Assembly (NCBI RefSeq): GCF_001659605.2
Contig: NC_035161.2
Span: forward strand, 30,985,691-31,049,690
Direction: 5' to 3'
From: Manihot esculenta
Lineage: Eukaryota; Streptophyta; Magnoliopsida; Malpighiales; Euphorbiaceae
Length of the DNA stretch: 64,000 nucleotides
This document shows positions 48,601 through 61,342 of this stretch, piece by piece; position 1 is the stretch's first letter; each line of letters begins with the position of its first letter. The notes under the pieces were generated by a model, which was not told the origin of the DNA, did not search any database, and saw only the letters and a list, made by a program, of their open reading frames with translations. A program made the position numbers and the translations under genes.

Positions 48601-51600
48601 CAATTCAATGTTTAGCATCAACTATCAAGTCCACAAAAGAGTTGAACACCACAGGCACACTGAAGCTTAAAATGTAAAGCATTTGATTTTACAAGTTAGA
48701 AATTCAAGTTTTATGTCCACATTTAATGTTCAAGAAATTTTTCTTAGCAGTCTACATAACTGACTGCAACTAGTTTGGAGTTAAGGCTTTATAGCTATAG
48801 TTGCTGCTGTTGTGACATGCCACTTAGGTTCCATATAATAATGAGAGAGAGGGAAAGACAAAAGATACAGAAAAAATTTCATACAAGTAATTGACCACCC
48901 TAATTTGAAATAAAAATTAATGCTGAAGTTCCATAAGGAAAAACATTAAAGGGGTTATAGAATTATTAATGATAACCAAATGCCCAAGTCCTGTTAATAC
49001 TAAAATTTGAAATGGAAATTATAATGATAAAGCTGTAAAATTGAGACAAATCACTCCCATAATAGTGCCTCAGAAACTGTTCCCATTCCTTTCAGAAACC
49101 TTTAGCATAGATAAGATAACTATAATTTCTAAAATGTGTATGTGTGAGAGAGAGAAAGACAAAGAGAATCCCAATCAAGAATCTGGTCAGTCAATTGATA
49201 CACATGTGATAATGTTTAATAATACTTTCATATGTTACGCATGCACAACTACAAGCCGTATCCACTCAATGATCCAATGTACACTTTGACAATATTAATT
49301 ATAACAGAGAAGCAGAACAATTCCAGATCATTGTTATGTTTCTCTATCGCAGGAAGATGGACAAGGGGGGAGCTCATTGGAGGGAGTTCTTAACACCTCA
49401 AACTCGTTAATGAAGTAGTCTTAAATCTGAAATATGTTTGTATTTAAAATTATTGTTTTATTGAATAAAGAGAAATCCCTTATATAGTGAAGGTCAATAC
49501 AATCATAATACACTATACAAGCAATGACGATAAGAAACTTCTAAGATATTGATATGGCTCAGTTTCTCGATTAGCCATGTGTCACTCTTGTTGGGATCCA
49601 AGTGTGAAATCACTTGGTGTTCCAATCATTCGGCATTTCAAAGCCCGGAGTAAAAACTTAGAATGATGTTAGACTCGGAACAAGTTTAGAATCGGATTGA
49701 CATTTGTATGACTTGGAATAGACATAGTATGTCACACTCAGTAGCAACACTCACACTTGGATGTTTGATCATTAATACTCAATACTCGGATGCTCCATTT
49801 GACTATCTAATAATTAACTAGTCATTATTGACTCATAAGCTTAGCATTAATGGTAATGTCTATAATATTCTTTCATTTCCATATTTGTAGCAATGGTTGT
49901 TTCCTTACACATACACATCTCTAGAATACTGATCAAGCTCTTGCATTCTCTTATTCTCATATTAAGTTCTTTATTGATATGAGCGACGGAGAGGCTATCA
50001 CTAGGCGCCATCTACCTCACCTGATTTCTCTGTGCAGATTGATCACTCATTGACACGTGGACATCTAATTCACAGACTACATCAGATTTGATAAAAGAAA
50101 TTTGAAAGGAAACTGCAAGTTAAATGCAATTTGTTTATTATTGATAAAATAATCTGCTATAGCTAAGAGACTTCTTTAATATTTAGACTCTATTGAAGAA
50201 TAATTTTGGCATATCCATTATCCATAACAATCATTTAATCTTCTAGACGAGTTATCCAACAAAAATGAAAGTGGGAAAAAAATCCTCCATTTTGAAAATG
50301 CAAGGAATCAGAAAGAGTAAAGACAAAATAAAATGACCTATTTTTGTGGGCTTCAAATTTTGATTAAAATCTCTGCATATAGAAACAAAGACATCTAAGA
50401 ATGCAATAAAAGGTGGATATTCGAAAAGGCACGTGAATCTGGTAAAGAAAATATAGCATGCATAAAACTTTCTGTCAATCATTAGGAACTAAGAATGGGG
50501 AAAGTTGAAATCTAACCTTTCCACTTGATTGTCCATATCCAGAGTAGTCATACCTGGGTAACACCATGCACACAAGAGAAGAAATTAGCCCAAAGCCAAA
50601 CATGTAATAAAAATTCCAAAGTGAGATTAAAAAGAAAAGCATCAAGAGCATCAATACTAGTCAGTTTTTCAAGCAAAATGCATTCTGTTTGTCGGAAGCA
50701 ATATGTTTTTTACGTTTATGGACAATCTGGTTAGCCAGACATATTCATAAAAAATTTTAGCACTGTAAGAATTTATATTACATGGAACAGTCTCATAGTT
50801 TGTTGTCAAATTAACATCAGGAAAGAGTAGCAGAACTGATACAAAATATGTGTTTTACATGTATGGTCAAGCTGATTAGTCATACATGTTCTTCATAAAG
50901 CAGTTATTATTCGTAACGGCAGACCTTAGTAGTTCTGCAATCTGAAAGAAAAGGGAAAAAAGATCACTTTCATGGAATCACCTGTAAGATGGAGTTCTAT
51001 TGCTACATTTGCAGTCCATGGACTCTGAAAGCTAATATTTTATTTTGCAATAAACAAATAGAAAATATAAAGAAATATCTCTTTAAGTCGAACTTTTCTA
51101 TCTACTTGTGGAATCCCTAAATGCAAAAACAACATTCAGAAGAAGAACCATCAGCATTATAATAAGGCAGAAAAAGATCTTGACATTCTAAAAAGAATAA
51201 GGCAGCCCTGAATTGAACAGATTCTACCCTGCCACACTAGATTCCTTTTTTCCAGTAGAGGATGAATTCTCTCATTATCCTGCCAAGGAAGTGCACAAAC
51301 AACACATCCAAGATCAGAATGTCAATTATCACGCAACCACATCTTTCACATTGTTCATAGAAGGTCTTAAGACAGCAGTGAAATACTTTTCTAGCAATCT
51401 CTCCAGATGTTAAAGTTTTCTAATTGTATCCAATTGAGAAAGTCCCTTGCCCGTTGATTAAGGATTGTGTAAGGGTAGGGTTAAGTTAGGAGTTAAAATA
51501 AAAAATAAAAAATAAAAGAAAATGAGATTGTGGTCAAAGGTACAGATGCTGCCAGGTTCTGTAAAACAGCATACTCTCTGGGTTTTTTTTATGGTGATTC

Positions 51601-52796
51601 ATGATGGAAAATCATTATTAGGTTTTCACTCATGGGTTTGTTTTAATGAATTGCATATATGTATATTACTCTTCACTGCCCAATAAATGTCAAGGGAAGA
51701 TTGGAACTTTTCTACCTCCTAAAACTCCTTGGCACCATCATTCACTCCTAAAGTCTTGTCAGCACTCCACCTAGTTTAGGGGTTCCATTACATGATCCTA
51801 AAAATAGCTGAAACTCCATAAATTTCTGCAAAATTTCTATTCATATAGAAAAACTTTCATATCAATATGAGAGTCTCCTAATACTTGAAAATGATGTTAC
51901 AGCAACCTTTTTTCCCCAAACAGGAAATTAGTCTTTTTTTAAGGAAACAGAAGAAAGCAGGGGCTCAAGCTATCCTGTATCGCCACACAAGTGCTCAATA
52001 GCAAACAAGTGCTCAATGGCAAACAAGTGCTCAATGGCAAAAGAAATTACATGTGCAAACCCCACCAAGTTGTTCATACACAGTTAGTTTATAGCCCTAT
52101 CGGTAGCATTGATAAAACTAGAACTCATTTTTCCAATTACCACTTGAATTCACTTTACAATAATATTTGTAGTTAACCTCCCAAAACACAGACTATACTC
52201 CACCAAGCAAGGATTGTAACAGAAACTCCATCGAACAAGTTGCGGACGTGAAAAACCAAATTCTCTCTTTAACAAACACATAAAAAGAATTTTACTTCTT
52301 CGACATTCTCAGGGGGGAAGTCTCTCCAATAACTAAACTATTTCAGAACGATTAATTCAGAAACCGATTAAGTGCATCTATCACACCAAATTAAGCAACA
52401 CCTAACACCTACCAAGTTTTATAGTATACCTATATAACTAAATCATAAAAGAATCATAGTAAACTAAAGAAAAGAAAAGAAGTTAATATACCCCATGAGA
52501 TTAATGCGAAGGCGTTTACTCAACTCGACGAAGAGCTCAAACATCTGTCCCAAATCAGCTGCATTTCCATGGGAATATAGCAAAGTTGTTGATGCTTTAG
52601 GATGCTTTATATGAACGGCCACTATTTCGTTTCCTCGTCGAGTCCGGAGCTTCAAAATATCAACCTCATCCCTCCTCGGGACCTCCGGAATGACTAGCCT
52701 CCCGGGGGTGGACTCGTCTTCTACGACAGTATATGAGGGAGGATTTGGCGGGAAGAAAGCGAACTTTGCAGCTATTGATGAGGTGACTCCGCCCAT
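45691..52796 (-). CDS. alpha/beta hydrolase, ABHD17-like serine hydrolase
   Basis: Five exons (52796-52492, 50553-50517, 48484-48248, 48165-48118, 46092-45691) join in frame to 342 residues with GT-AG introns. The N terminus [17 protein letters not shown] is the conserved ABHD17-type lead. The hydrolase fold shows [12 protein letters not shown] (oxyanion region), [12 protein letters not shown], the nucleophile elbow GQSVGSG with Ser near residue 148, GTADEVVD with Asp near 213, and SGGGHCNLE with His near 242, so the triad is complete. The tail beyond about residue 265 is Lys/Ser-rich and disordered, ending [10 protein letters not shown], usual in plant members. Animal ABHD17 proteins remove palmitate from membrane proteins. 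The plant role is unproven. Similar Arabidopsis genes include At1g66900 and At5g38220. Introns 1, 2 and 4 are each about 2 kb, and intron 4 holds a Pack-MULE. Confidence 0.93.
46338..47681. mobile_element. Pack-MULE with perfect 9-bp target duplication in hydrolase intron 4
   Basis: Inverted ends of about 140 bp pair 46338-46480 with 47525-47681. Both read tagtcc near the tip and share ctattttgac and catccaaactcata further in. The 9-bp flanks tttttagat (46329-46337 and 47682-47690) are identical, which is the hallmark of Mutator-type insertion. The interior carries an exon of a MINDY-type deubiquitinase gene with intact splice borders and intron-like flanks, but no transposase. Confidence 0.85.
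47244..47322 (-). pseudogene. captured exon of a MINDY-3/4-type deubiquitinase
   Basis: A 79-nt exon on the minus strand is bordered by an acceptor (cctatag) and a donor (gtaattc). In phase 1 it reads [20 protein letters not shown], then VLATIQ. The [11 protein letters not shown] block is the catalytic-cysteine motif of MINDY-3/4 (formerly FAM188) ubiquitin hydrolases, which trim Lys48-linked chains. The rest of that gene is absent from the window, so this is a fragment moved by the surrounding Pack-MULE. The assignment rests on recognition of this motif. Confidence 0.75.
49340..50090 (-). mobile_element. possible LTR-type insertion in hydrolase intron 2
   Basis: This part of the intron has LTR-like features on the minus strand, including cactatataaggg followed by caataaaacaat. 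The borders and any target duplication could not be fixed, so the call is tentative. Confidence 0.25.
51987..52040. repeat. 18-bp tandem repeat, three copies
   Basis: Units acaagtgctcaatagcaa, acaagtgctcaatggcaa and acaagtgctcaatggcaa are adjacent in intron 1 of the hydrolase gene. Only one base differs among them. Confidence 0.9.
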
Positions 52797-53220
52797 CTCG
52801 TAATCATCAGAGCTGTGGATTCATAAAATTATTGATGCCCACTCCCTCCTCTGAAGTTTCAGATCTTAGACATAGACAGAAACGAGAGAGAGAGAGAGAG
52901 AAAGAGATGGTGATCAGAGAGAAGTGGTGCTACAGGTGGTGGGGTGCTATTGGTGGAGATAGCAGTGATGGTGATTACAGAGAGAAGAGAGATGAAAAGA
53001 AGAAAGTATAAAGAAAGAGAAGAGAAAAATAGAGAAAGTGGAAAGAAGATAAGGAAAAAAGAACGAAAGAAAAGGAAAAAGGGCAAGAAGTTAAAAATAG
53101 AGGGAAGATAGCGGCGCGTGCCAATTGACACGACGGCGCGTAGAACTAAATGATCAAAGAAGCGCGACAAAACAAAAGAGAGAGAAAGAGAGGGAGGCGG
53201 TTACTTCTACTTGTGCATAG
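52797..53220 (-). promoter_or_regulatory. leader and core promoter region of the hydrolase gene
   Basis: Upstream of the ATG at 52796, the minus strand is strongly CT-rich (52880-53190), with a (CT)n run at about 52888-52902. Such pyrimidine patches are common around plant transcription starts. No exact start can be given. Confidence 0.4.
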
Positions 53221-55689
53221 TATGCTGTTACCCGTTACTATGAAAGCAAATGGATCGAGTGGTGGGTAGTTTATACAATTAAAACATTTAAAAAAAAATT
53301 ATTTCTCTATAATTTTTTTATTATTTTACAAACTTACTTGAAATAAAATATATATTTTTCGAAATAATAATTTTACAATTATTTAATTTTGATAATTAAA
53401 GTGTGACAAAGTAACTAAAAATAAATTTTATTTTTTAATTTTTGAAAAAAATGCTCTACTTATGTAAAGTGTCAACTTTATAATTCTTTTGATCATTAAA
53501 GTCTAACAATTTAAAAATACTGTTAATTATAGGTGAATATAAATAATTAATAAATTATTTTACAATTTTATTTGATCTCTTCATGCGATTATTCAACTAA
53601 GCATATTGGATCCTTACGTCATAAAAAGCGAAGAAACTTTGATCTTATCAAGTATACTATTGGTCCTATGTTAAAAATAATATTTAATTGGTCATTTCAT
53701 ATAAAAAGTATATAAAAGTCATGATTTCATAATATAATTTCTTACTAATGAAGCATACCACGTAACTTTTAAGGACTACCCTTACGTGGGATTAAATTCT
53801 TTTAATGTATTTAATATTTAATATTATTTTAAATTTAATTAAAATTTCATTTAATATTATCCAAAAATTGAAATTTATTTTAAATTCTATACCCAAGTTA
53901 TTTTAAAATTTTATTCAATGAAGTAACTGAATTTATAAATTAGAAATTTTTAAATAATAAATTAAATAGATTATTTAAAAAAAAAATCGTCTATAAGCTG
54001 AAGTAAAAAAGATTAATGAGATGAGAAAACTTCAAAATGGGGTTAATTGCAAGTAATTGATGATCCTAAGGAGCCAGATCTTCAGGAGGGTGACCTTGTT
54101 TTCCCTTTCCTCCACATATATAGTTTTTGGTTTTTGTCTAATGAAAGGGTCAGTCTGCATTTTTGCTGCGGAAATGGATCTCACAGCTACGCTTCAGAAG
54201 GTTTGCTTGCTTTCACTACGCTGGAGTGCCGAACAAAGATTAGCAGGAAGAGAAACCTTGCTGGCGGGCAGTCTGTTATAGGCACTGCTGCAAACGTATG
54301 AACCAATACAATCTCGCCTCCCTGAACTTATGTACATGAGCTTGGTCAAGAGCCGTAGAGGTTAATTAAGAGAAAATTATTAATTATCAAGATTATTTCC
54401 ATCAAAATCGCAGTTATAGATCAGTACTGAATATTCATTAATTTTAAAATTTGGAATGGACAGGACATTATGGGTGGATCCGAGATATATTGTTTAGAAA
54501 TGGGAATATGTATGATTGTACCATGTGGTCTGCTTGATGCTTACATAAGTAACAACATGTACATGTGATTGCCAACTTTCTGATTAATCAGCCACAAAAG
54601 GAAGAAACCTAAGCAGACACACTCCGACAAGGAAAATACGCCAAAAATTTAATAATGAAAAAGGTCAGACAACCCAAAAATGCCAAAACAAGAAAAGCTT
54701 CTTCTCCTTTATATATATATATATGAAGGATCTGCTGCATGCATTAACCAATTCTACATCTTCTATATATTCAATTCCATGTGTTCCGAATTAAAGTTCA
54801 AAGATAAACTGTTTGCATGTATATTGCTTGATTTAGGAACTGGACTCTGGTAGACAAATGGCTACGAAAGGATAGCATTGCAGCTTTACAATAATAATAA
54901 TAAAGTACAAATTTGCAGGTGTGTGTAACAACAGAGAGTCAACAATAGTTTTCAGATAGGGTTGGGTATAAAAATAATTTCATAAAACTTCTGTTAATAT
55001 TATATTTAATGAATATATTGATTGAATTTTTAATTCTATCTCGTGGGTCCAGTCCAACCTTTTACTTGATTTTTATAAATATGAAATTTTATTAATAAAT
55101 TAATGTAAAACTCTTATTTCCAAGCGATATGAAATTTAAAATTTTTGAAATACAAATATTTTACAACAAAAAGAACTGTACTCTCTATAACTTGGGGTCC
55201 ATATGTCCTCGGCCTTGTACATATGGTTTGAGATAGAACTGTCCTTGCTTTATGTCTTAAGGTTGCATGTGTTGCGAATATCCTCCTGTAGGCTTTGGCA
55301 GGTTTCTTCTTTAATGTCCTGTGCTTTATCAAGTCTCTTATCACCTCCATTGCGACAAAGAGATGGGTGTTTGTTGCGAATTATCCATCCATTTACAAGT
55401 CGTTAGTTATTTTTTAGAAAAAAAGGTTTTTCTTCTTTAAAAATTATTAACTAAGTTTGAAATATATAGATAATTTGTCAATAAACTTCAAAATTTGTTT
55501 GACAAATGAAAATAAAAGTTTAAAAATGCATTAAAACAAAGAGAGGATTTCAAATTTATTCTAAATTTTTAACACTAAGTTTATTATCCCATAAATTTCC
55601 AACAAATTTTTTAAATCTATTAATAAATATATCACAATATTATTTAATTTTATAGGTTGGTAAACTTATCAGTGCATTCAAAATCCATA
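53221..55689. other. intergenic, no firm gene
   Basis: AT-rich up to 54030. A GC-richer piece at 54030-54310 keeps two overlapping plus frames open (54047-54301 and 54057-54281), which I do not recognise and which may be an exon scrap. From 54320 to 55690 I see only AT-rich DNA, with a (ta)n run at 54711-54722 and a taa run near 54890. Confidence 0.35.
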
Positions 55690-55694
55690 TTACT
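55690..55694. repeat. target-site duplication TTACT, left copy
   Basis: The five bases ttact directly precede the left LTR and recur directly after the right LTR at 62132-62136. Confidence 0.85.
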
Positions 55695-56322
55695 TGATAA
55701 CCGTCGGACTTCTTTTATTCTGGGCGAGACCGGGTCCAAGAGGAGAACAATGGCCCAAAACCCATCAAACCCTCCTTAGGCTGACCAATTCAGCATCTCA
55801 GACATCGATCCAGACACACCGGGCCGGATGGGTTACCCGCAAGCCCAAACCCAGCAAGAAGAAGCCCAGCTCGGTGATGTGATGTGAGGGAGAGTAGTTG
55901 GTCTAGTCACTTCTCAGTCCTGCCCGTATGTGCGCTAGGAAAAATTAAATGGCCACCTGGGATAGAGAGGAACCCTGACATATCCGTACATACGGAGCTG
56001 AGTGATAGAGACAGTTAGCATTGTAAGTAGATATACATCACGAGCAGAGGAAAAAAGGAGGGGGGTCCTTCTTTCTTCTTCCTCGGCTCCATATTTTTTT
56101 ACTATTATTTTTCTCTGCAATTCTTGCCTATCGAGACTACACTAGTTCATGAACCTGACTTGAACGTCGGAGGGTCTCCACCGGGGGCATTCTCGGTAAA
56201 CCCCTAACCATCTTTTCTTATTTTACAGGTCCTTTCATCAAATCGAACATTGAGAGACCCATATGATGGAGTAAGAAGAAAACTATATCTATCATGGAGT
56301 AAGAGAAAAATCAGATTTATTA
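55695..56322 (+). repeat. left LTR of the LARD-like element
   Basis: It starts tgataaccgtcgg and ends cagatttatta. It aligns along its full length with 61505-62131. Differences between the two are mostly C/T and G/A. Confidence 0.88.
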
Positions 56323-56323
56323 A

Positions 56324-56343
56324 TTGGCATCATCTGTGGGAAC
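56324..56343 (+). other. primer-binding site region
   Basis: ttggcatcatctgtgggaac starts one base after the left LTR and resembles primer-binding sites of plant Gypsy elements. It gives the plus orientation of the element. Confidence 0.6.
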
Positions 56344-57440
56344 GAAAGAGATTTTTACTATCTCTAAAGTTCCTAAATTCACCCATTGAGATCCACATGA
56401 AGGTATGAAAGTTCATACAAAAAGGAAACGAGAGGTTTACAATAACCCAGCTGAAAATAAAGATTCATTATGTTCAGGAATATTTTGATAGTCTTTCATA
56501 TAGTTTATTTTAATATTTATTGAATTTTATTACTACTAACTTTTTCTTTGAAATCTGGTGAAGTGAAATTTCAGATCAAAATACTTATCTATGAGTATAA
56601 AATTTTAATATTTTCTATAGAAAAATAATAATAAATAAATAAAATAAGTGATGTATATAATTGTTGAAATTGTGAGGTCGGCCGTGTATATGTTGTAAAG
56701 GTTAGATGGGCAGGTCGGCTATAGAGTCCCAAGTTAGCAAATTAGAGAGAAAATTAATAAATAAAAAATAAAATAAAATAAAAAAGAAGGATCTGCGAGA
56801 AAAAATGAAGTAAGTTGGGTAGATTGGACAGCTCTCTGACTGGACAACAAATAGGTGAGGTCGGACTATACAACAAATGATGAAAAATAGATCGGCAGAA
56901 GAGCTCAGGTGAACAGACTCCAAAAATTTCCTCTTGCTGTGTATACTTATTATTTTGCTTTAAAATTTTAAGATTGCCTTTAGTTACGGACAATTGTTTT
57001 TTTATTAATTATTATTGAATACAAAGAATTTCATAGATTATTAAAAGATATGCTTTGCATGTAAATAATAATATTAAATTTAATTAAAGTGTACTTTTCT
57101 GAGTTTAGATATCTTGAGAATTGCTTACATAACATTAAAATTCAAGTATTGTCATGACAATTTTATTATTAATGTTAGCACAGGTATTCCTAAGAAAAAG
57201 ATCATGTATTTTATAAATTGAAAAATCTTAGAGAAATTTACACATGCAAAATATTATTTATTGAATCTCTAAATTGCATGAGTTAATATTGTTAGTTAGA
57301 ACTAATATTTACATTTATCTGAAATATGAAACTAAGTGATATGTGCGATATATTATTTATTGATGAATATTATTAAATTAACAACGAGCATCCTCGTTAT
57401 ATACGCTCTGTGCAAACTCTTATTTTGCAAAAAAAAATTC

Positions 57441-57745
57441 TGAATCTCGTTCAAGACCTCAGTGAGGTAGGTGACCGAGCTCAGAAAATGACTTGGCACC
57501 TCAAGAACCGGCTGAGATGACGAAGCGACAGTAAGGCCAAAGAGCCTGAATCTCGTTCAAGACCTCAGTGAGGTAGGTGACCGAGCTCAGAAAATGACTC
57601 GGCACCACAAAACCGGCTGAGATGACGAAGCGACAGTAAAGCCTAAGAGCCTGAATCTTGAGCAAGCCCTCAATGAGGTAGATGGCTGGTATCAGAAAAT
57701 AACTGCCAGCACCACAAACCGAGCTGAGAGGATGAAGGGAACTAT
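57441..57745 (+). repeat. 105-106 bp tandem repeat, three copies
   Basis: Copies start at 57441, 57547 and 57652, each with tgaatct and then caagacctcagtgagg or a variant, followed by an accg(g)ctgaga block. The third copy is the most divergent. The repeat is part of the noncoding interior of the LTR element. Confidence 0.85.
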
Positions 57746-58959
57746 TCTTTCACCTTTTATTAAAAAAAAATACTGTATGCTCACAACAAACAGCGGCATA
57801 TGATGACAACACGCAAAAACAACTTATAAGAACACAACTCTGACCTCACAAAAGATATTGGGGCACTAGACCATAAATGAAAAGCTAAACTCTGACCTCC
57901 TAAAGGAGCTTGGGTCATAAGGTAAAGAGACTTTAATCTCACACAACAGCCAAAAGCGCCAAAGCACCATGCTGACCTCAAGAGGGTGCTGGAACATAAA
58001 TAAAAAATCTGAATCCGACCTCTTCAATCCAGGGTCAATCTCTCCAGAAGCTTGGAGGGGCCTTATGTCTGTACCAGCAAGGCTATAAGCCTATAAAAGA
58101 AAAGTTAAAGCCGAACAAATAAGCAGTCAGACTGAAACATAGCCCGTATAAGGCTCGACAAGAAAGCAAGAAATTAAGTCCGACTTCACAAAAGAGCTCG
58201 GGACACCAAAGTGAAGAAAGTGAAATTCCAAACTCCTGAGCTCGTAGCACAGGCAGCATCACAGTCTATAGGCATAACAGTCTAAGCAAAGAACAAAAAT
58301 CTGAGCTCCTTAATTCGCAGTACGGACGGACTCACGACAAGTAAACAACCAAGCTGAATAAAGCTAAGTATAAAAGATATACTAGAGAGCCGAGCTCCCT
58401 ATATGAAAAGGCCTGCAAATGTAGGAACGCACAAAAGGATAAACGAAAGCGAGGGGTCGTGCTCACAGTTCGGATTAACCCACAGTAAACAAACACTTAG
58501 CAAAGATGATCCAGGAAGAGGAAGACGACAAAAGGCCAAGCTCCCTATTCCAGTGGAGCACACAGCTCAGACCGCACTGACCGCCAGAAGGTTACATCCA
58601 GAGGGACAAGATGTCCGAGCTCGTAACAAGAACAAGATTTAAAATCGTCTAATACGGGACACTCATGCAAATAAGACATTCTTCTAGGTATTATATATCC
58701 GAGCTCGCAGCACTGACGAGGTCATGAGCCAAATACAAAAATGCCCTCATGAGAATAAGAAAAACTCGCAAGTCAGAAGCTTAGCCAGACGCTGAGCTCT
58801 TAGCCCGGGTCAGTTCGACTAGCAAAGTCCCAGTAGAGATAGCTTAGTCCATCAATTAAGTAAAATTGACAAAGATAGAAGACAGTCTTAGTAAAAAATA
58901 ATAGTGAGGTACAGGCCGAGGTGAAATATCATTCATCATCAAATACACACTTCCAGATC
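57746..58959 (+). other. noncoding interior of the LTR element
   Basis: GC-moderate sequence with many gagctc motifs and imperfect internal repetition (for example gaccgagctc, ccgagctcc). The frames are short and unlike gag or pol. Confidence 0.5.
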
Positions 58960-58964
58960 GCCAT

Positions 58965-61342
58965 TGTAATACCCGGCTAGAATCCGGCATCGGGATTCCT
59001 GCCTTCCGGCGGAATCTAGGGTGTTGGATCTCTCTGGAAGGGTAAAATGTGTTTTCTAAAATATTTTCAAATGATTTTAAGGGTTTTAATTGAAAGAGAA
59101 TTGAGTTTTGAAAAGAAAAGACCAAGGAGGCAATTGCCAGGTTCGGCCGCCGAAAGTGAAGTTCGGCCGCCGAACATGGAAAGGCTTCGGGAGTGCTTTT
59201 GGCCTCCGAAAGTCCTGTTTGAACGAGCCAAGGTTCGGCCGCCGAAAGTCAAGTTCGGCCGCCGAACATGCAGGAGTTTAGGAGGCACGTTAGGCCGCCG
59301 AAGGAGGTTTAGCTGGCCGCCTATAAAAGGCTCTCAGGCCGAAAGTGGGCGAGTTTCTCCCCATTCTCGTGCCCAGGTGTGTTCATGTCCTCCCTTGGTC
59401 GATTCCATGTTTTCCTTCAATTTTCTATGGTTTTCATGAGTTTTATTCTTGGTTTTGAAGAGTTTTAAAGCTTGGATCAAGGATTTGGAGAGCTTGGAGC
59501 TTTTGGAGCTTGGATTCTCCACACCTCCGAGTTAGGGATTTCACCACCCTCGATCTCCAAGAGGTTAGTGTAGATCTCTGCTTTCCTTTATGTTTTAATG
59601 AGTTTTAAGCAAGTTTTATAGAGTTTGATGGTTGAGTTTGGGGTAGAAATGTATGTTTAAGGATTATGTGGACTTTGTGCCAATGTATGTTGTATGTATG
59701 TTTATATGATGTATTGTTGGGGTTTTAAGTTAGTTTATGCCCCTTTATGCATGTGGGAGTGAGAATGCATGTTTGGGAGAGAGTATGTAAGGATTTGGGG
59801 TGTTTTGAGTTTGGTTTTTGGCTTGGCAGAATCGGACCTGTCGTCCAGAGGGGACCAGGTTCGGCCGCCGAAAGGAGTTTCGGCCGCCGAACCTGCATGG
59901 GAGGCAGTCTTTCGGCTGCCGAACGTGCCCCCGAAGGCTGAGTTTCGTTTCTGTCCTGGGGTTTCGGCCGCCGAACCTGCCGCCGAACCTACCCGAGTTT
60001 CGTCTCTGGAAGGGACTTTCGGCCGCCGAAGGTGCCGCCGAAAGTGCCCTGTCCAGCCGTTTCTTGGGTGTTTTCTATGTATGTTTAAGTGATGTTTTAG
60101 AGGGTTTTTGGGGAGTTGCTTATGAGTTGTTAGTGTATGTTTGGCACCTCATTCGAGTCCACCTGTGTAGGATCGGACCCGAGGGATCGAGGAGGCCAGT
60201 AGTGCTAGCAGTTGCAGAGTCAGTCAGCGTCTGCCAGGAGGTGAGTAGAACTAAACTTAATCTTTTAGGAACGAAATCTAATGCCTAAAGCATGTTCATG
60301 CATCATGATTATATGTTGTAGGTTGTTTGCACTAGTTCACGAAGGTGGCGCATTGCATTATTTGATGTTGATGGAGGAAGGTTTGGACCAAGGCGACTTC
60401 AATAGCCCATATCTGTCATTGAGTCTTGGGTAAGTCCTTTGAGAGCCGGACAAGTACACATAGGAAAGTCACTGTGAGCTCTCTGTGGACTAGGTACCCC
60501 GTCATGTATGTGAAAGTCCTGTGTGAGCTCCTTTGGGGGAGCCGGGCACCGACAGTGGGATTTTTGAGGTCATGTCCGATCCTTGAGAGTAAAGGATGCT
60601 AGCAAAAAGGAACTCTCTAAAAACATTCCGTGGGGAATAGCATAAGCCCCGAGACGGACCAAAGACAGTTATGTGATTTCTTTGTGTTATGACGCATTTC
60701 ATGAGAGCATGTAATTAATGAACTGTTTTCTATGTTTCTACTCACTGGGCTTTTTAGCTCACCCCTCTCCCCTAACCCCAGTGTTGCAGGTTTAAGTCAG
60801 AGCTCAGAAGTCAGCAGGGTAAAGATTAAGTGACGTGTGTTTGTATTGCGGTAGTTTATGTTTACGTTGCAGTTTAGTAGTTTTAGAAGTGGACATGTAA
60901 GATAAGTTGATGTAATGTAATAGAAGATAATGTATGTAACTGATAGTAGAGTTAATGTTTATGGATTAGAATGTGCTTGGCCCTATAGATTGGTTAATCC
61001 CTATTGATGCATGGTTATGTAATGTTTTTATGTTACAGAATGAGAACCAGGCTTGATGTCTGTAATGTTGACCCAGCCAGAGCATTTGATGAGGGCTCTA
61101 GCATGGGAAAGTTTATGTTCACAGTTTTGTTGTAGCATACGGATCAAGCTTGGTGTATGTTCAGATTACAGGTTTTATGTTTAAGTTTTTATGTTAAAGT
61201 TTTGATCATGCATGGGATTTTACCAGGTAATAGTATGTTTGTTGGCTTGCTACGGGTCCCGGCGGCCTTAAGCCGATCTGGATCCTAGCGCCGGTGGCGG
61301 TTCGGGCCGTTACAGAGGGGTATCGGTTTCCGGGTCGTTACA
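58965..61342 (+). mobile_element. nested solo LTR (2378 bp) with GCCAT target duplication
   Basis: It begins tgtaatacccggctag and ends gggtcgttaca, so it has the canonical TG...CA borders. The flanks gccat (58960-58964 and 61343-61347) are identical. There is no internal region, so the original element was reduced by recombination between its LTRs. The length and the tgtaa(c/t)acccgg start resemble large plant Gypsy LTRs. A frame such as 59818-60288 (+) is open only because of the CG-rich palindrome repeats. Confidence 0.88.
59142..60030. repeat. array of the 13-bp palindrome TTCGGCCGCCGAA
   Basis: Eight perfect copies (starting at 59142, 59162, 59234, 59254, 59860, 59879, 59963 and 60018) and several variants (for example 59290 and 59911) lie in two clusters inside the solo LTR. 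Each has two 6-bp arms around a central C. Confidence 0.88.

Noticed and set aside
54047..54301. 84-codon frame as a small gene
   Set aside because: No family resemblance and two overlapping frames; it may be an exon scrap but cannot be supported.
59047..60288. Overlapping frames of 107-156 codons in the solo LTR
   Set aside because: They are open because the CG-rich palindrome units lack stops; an LTR does not normally code for protein.
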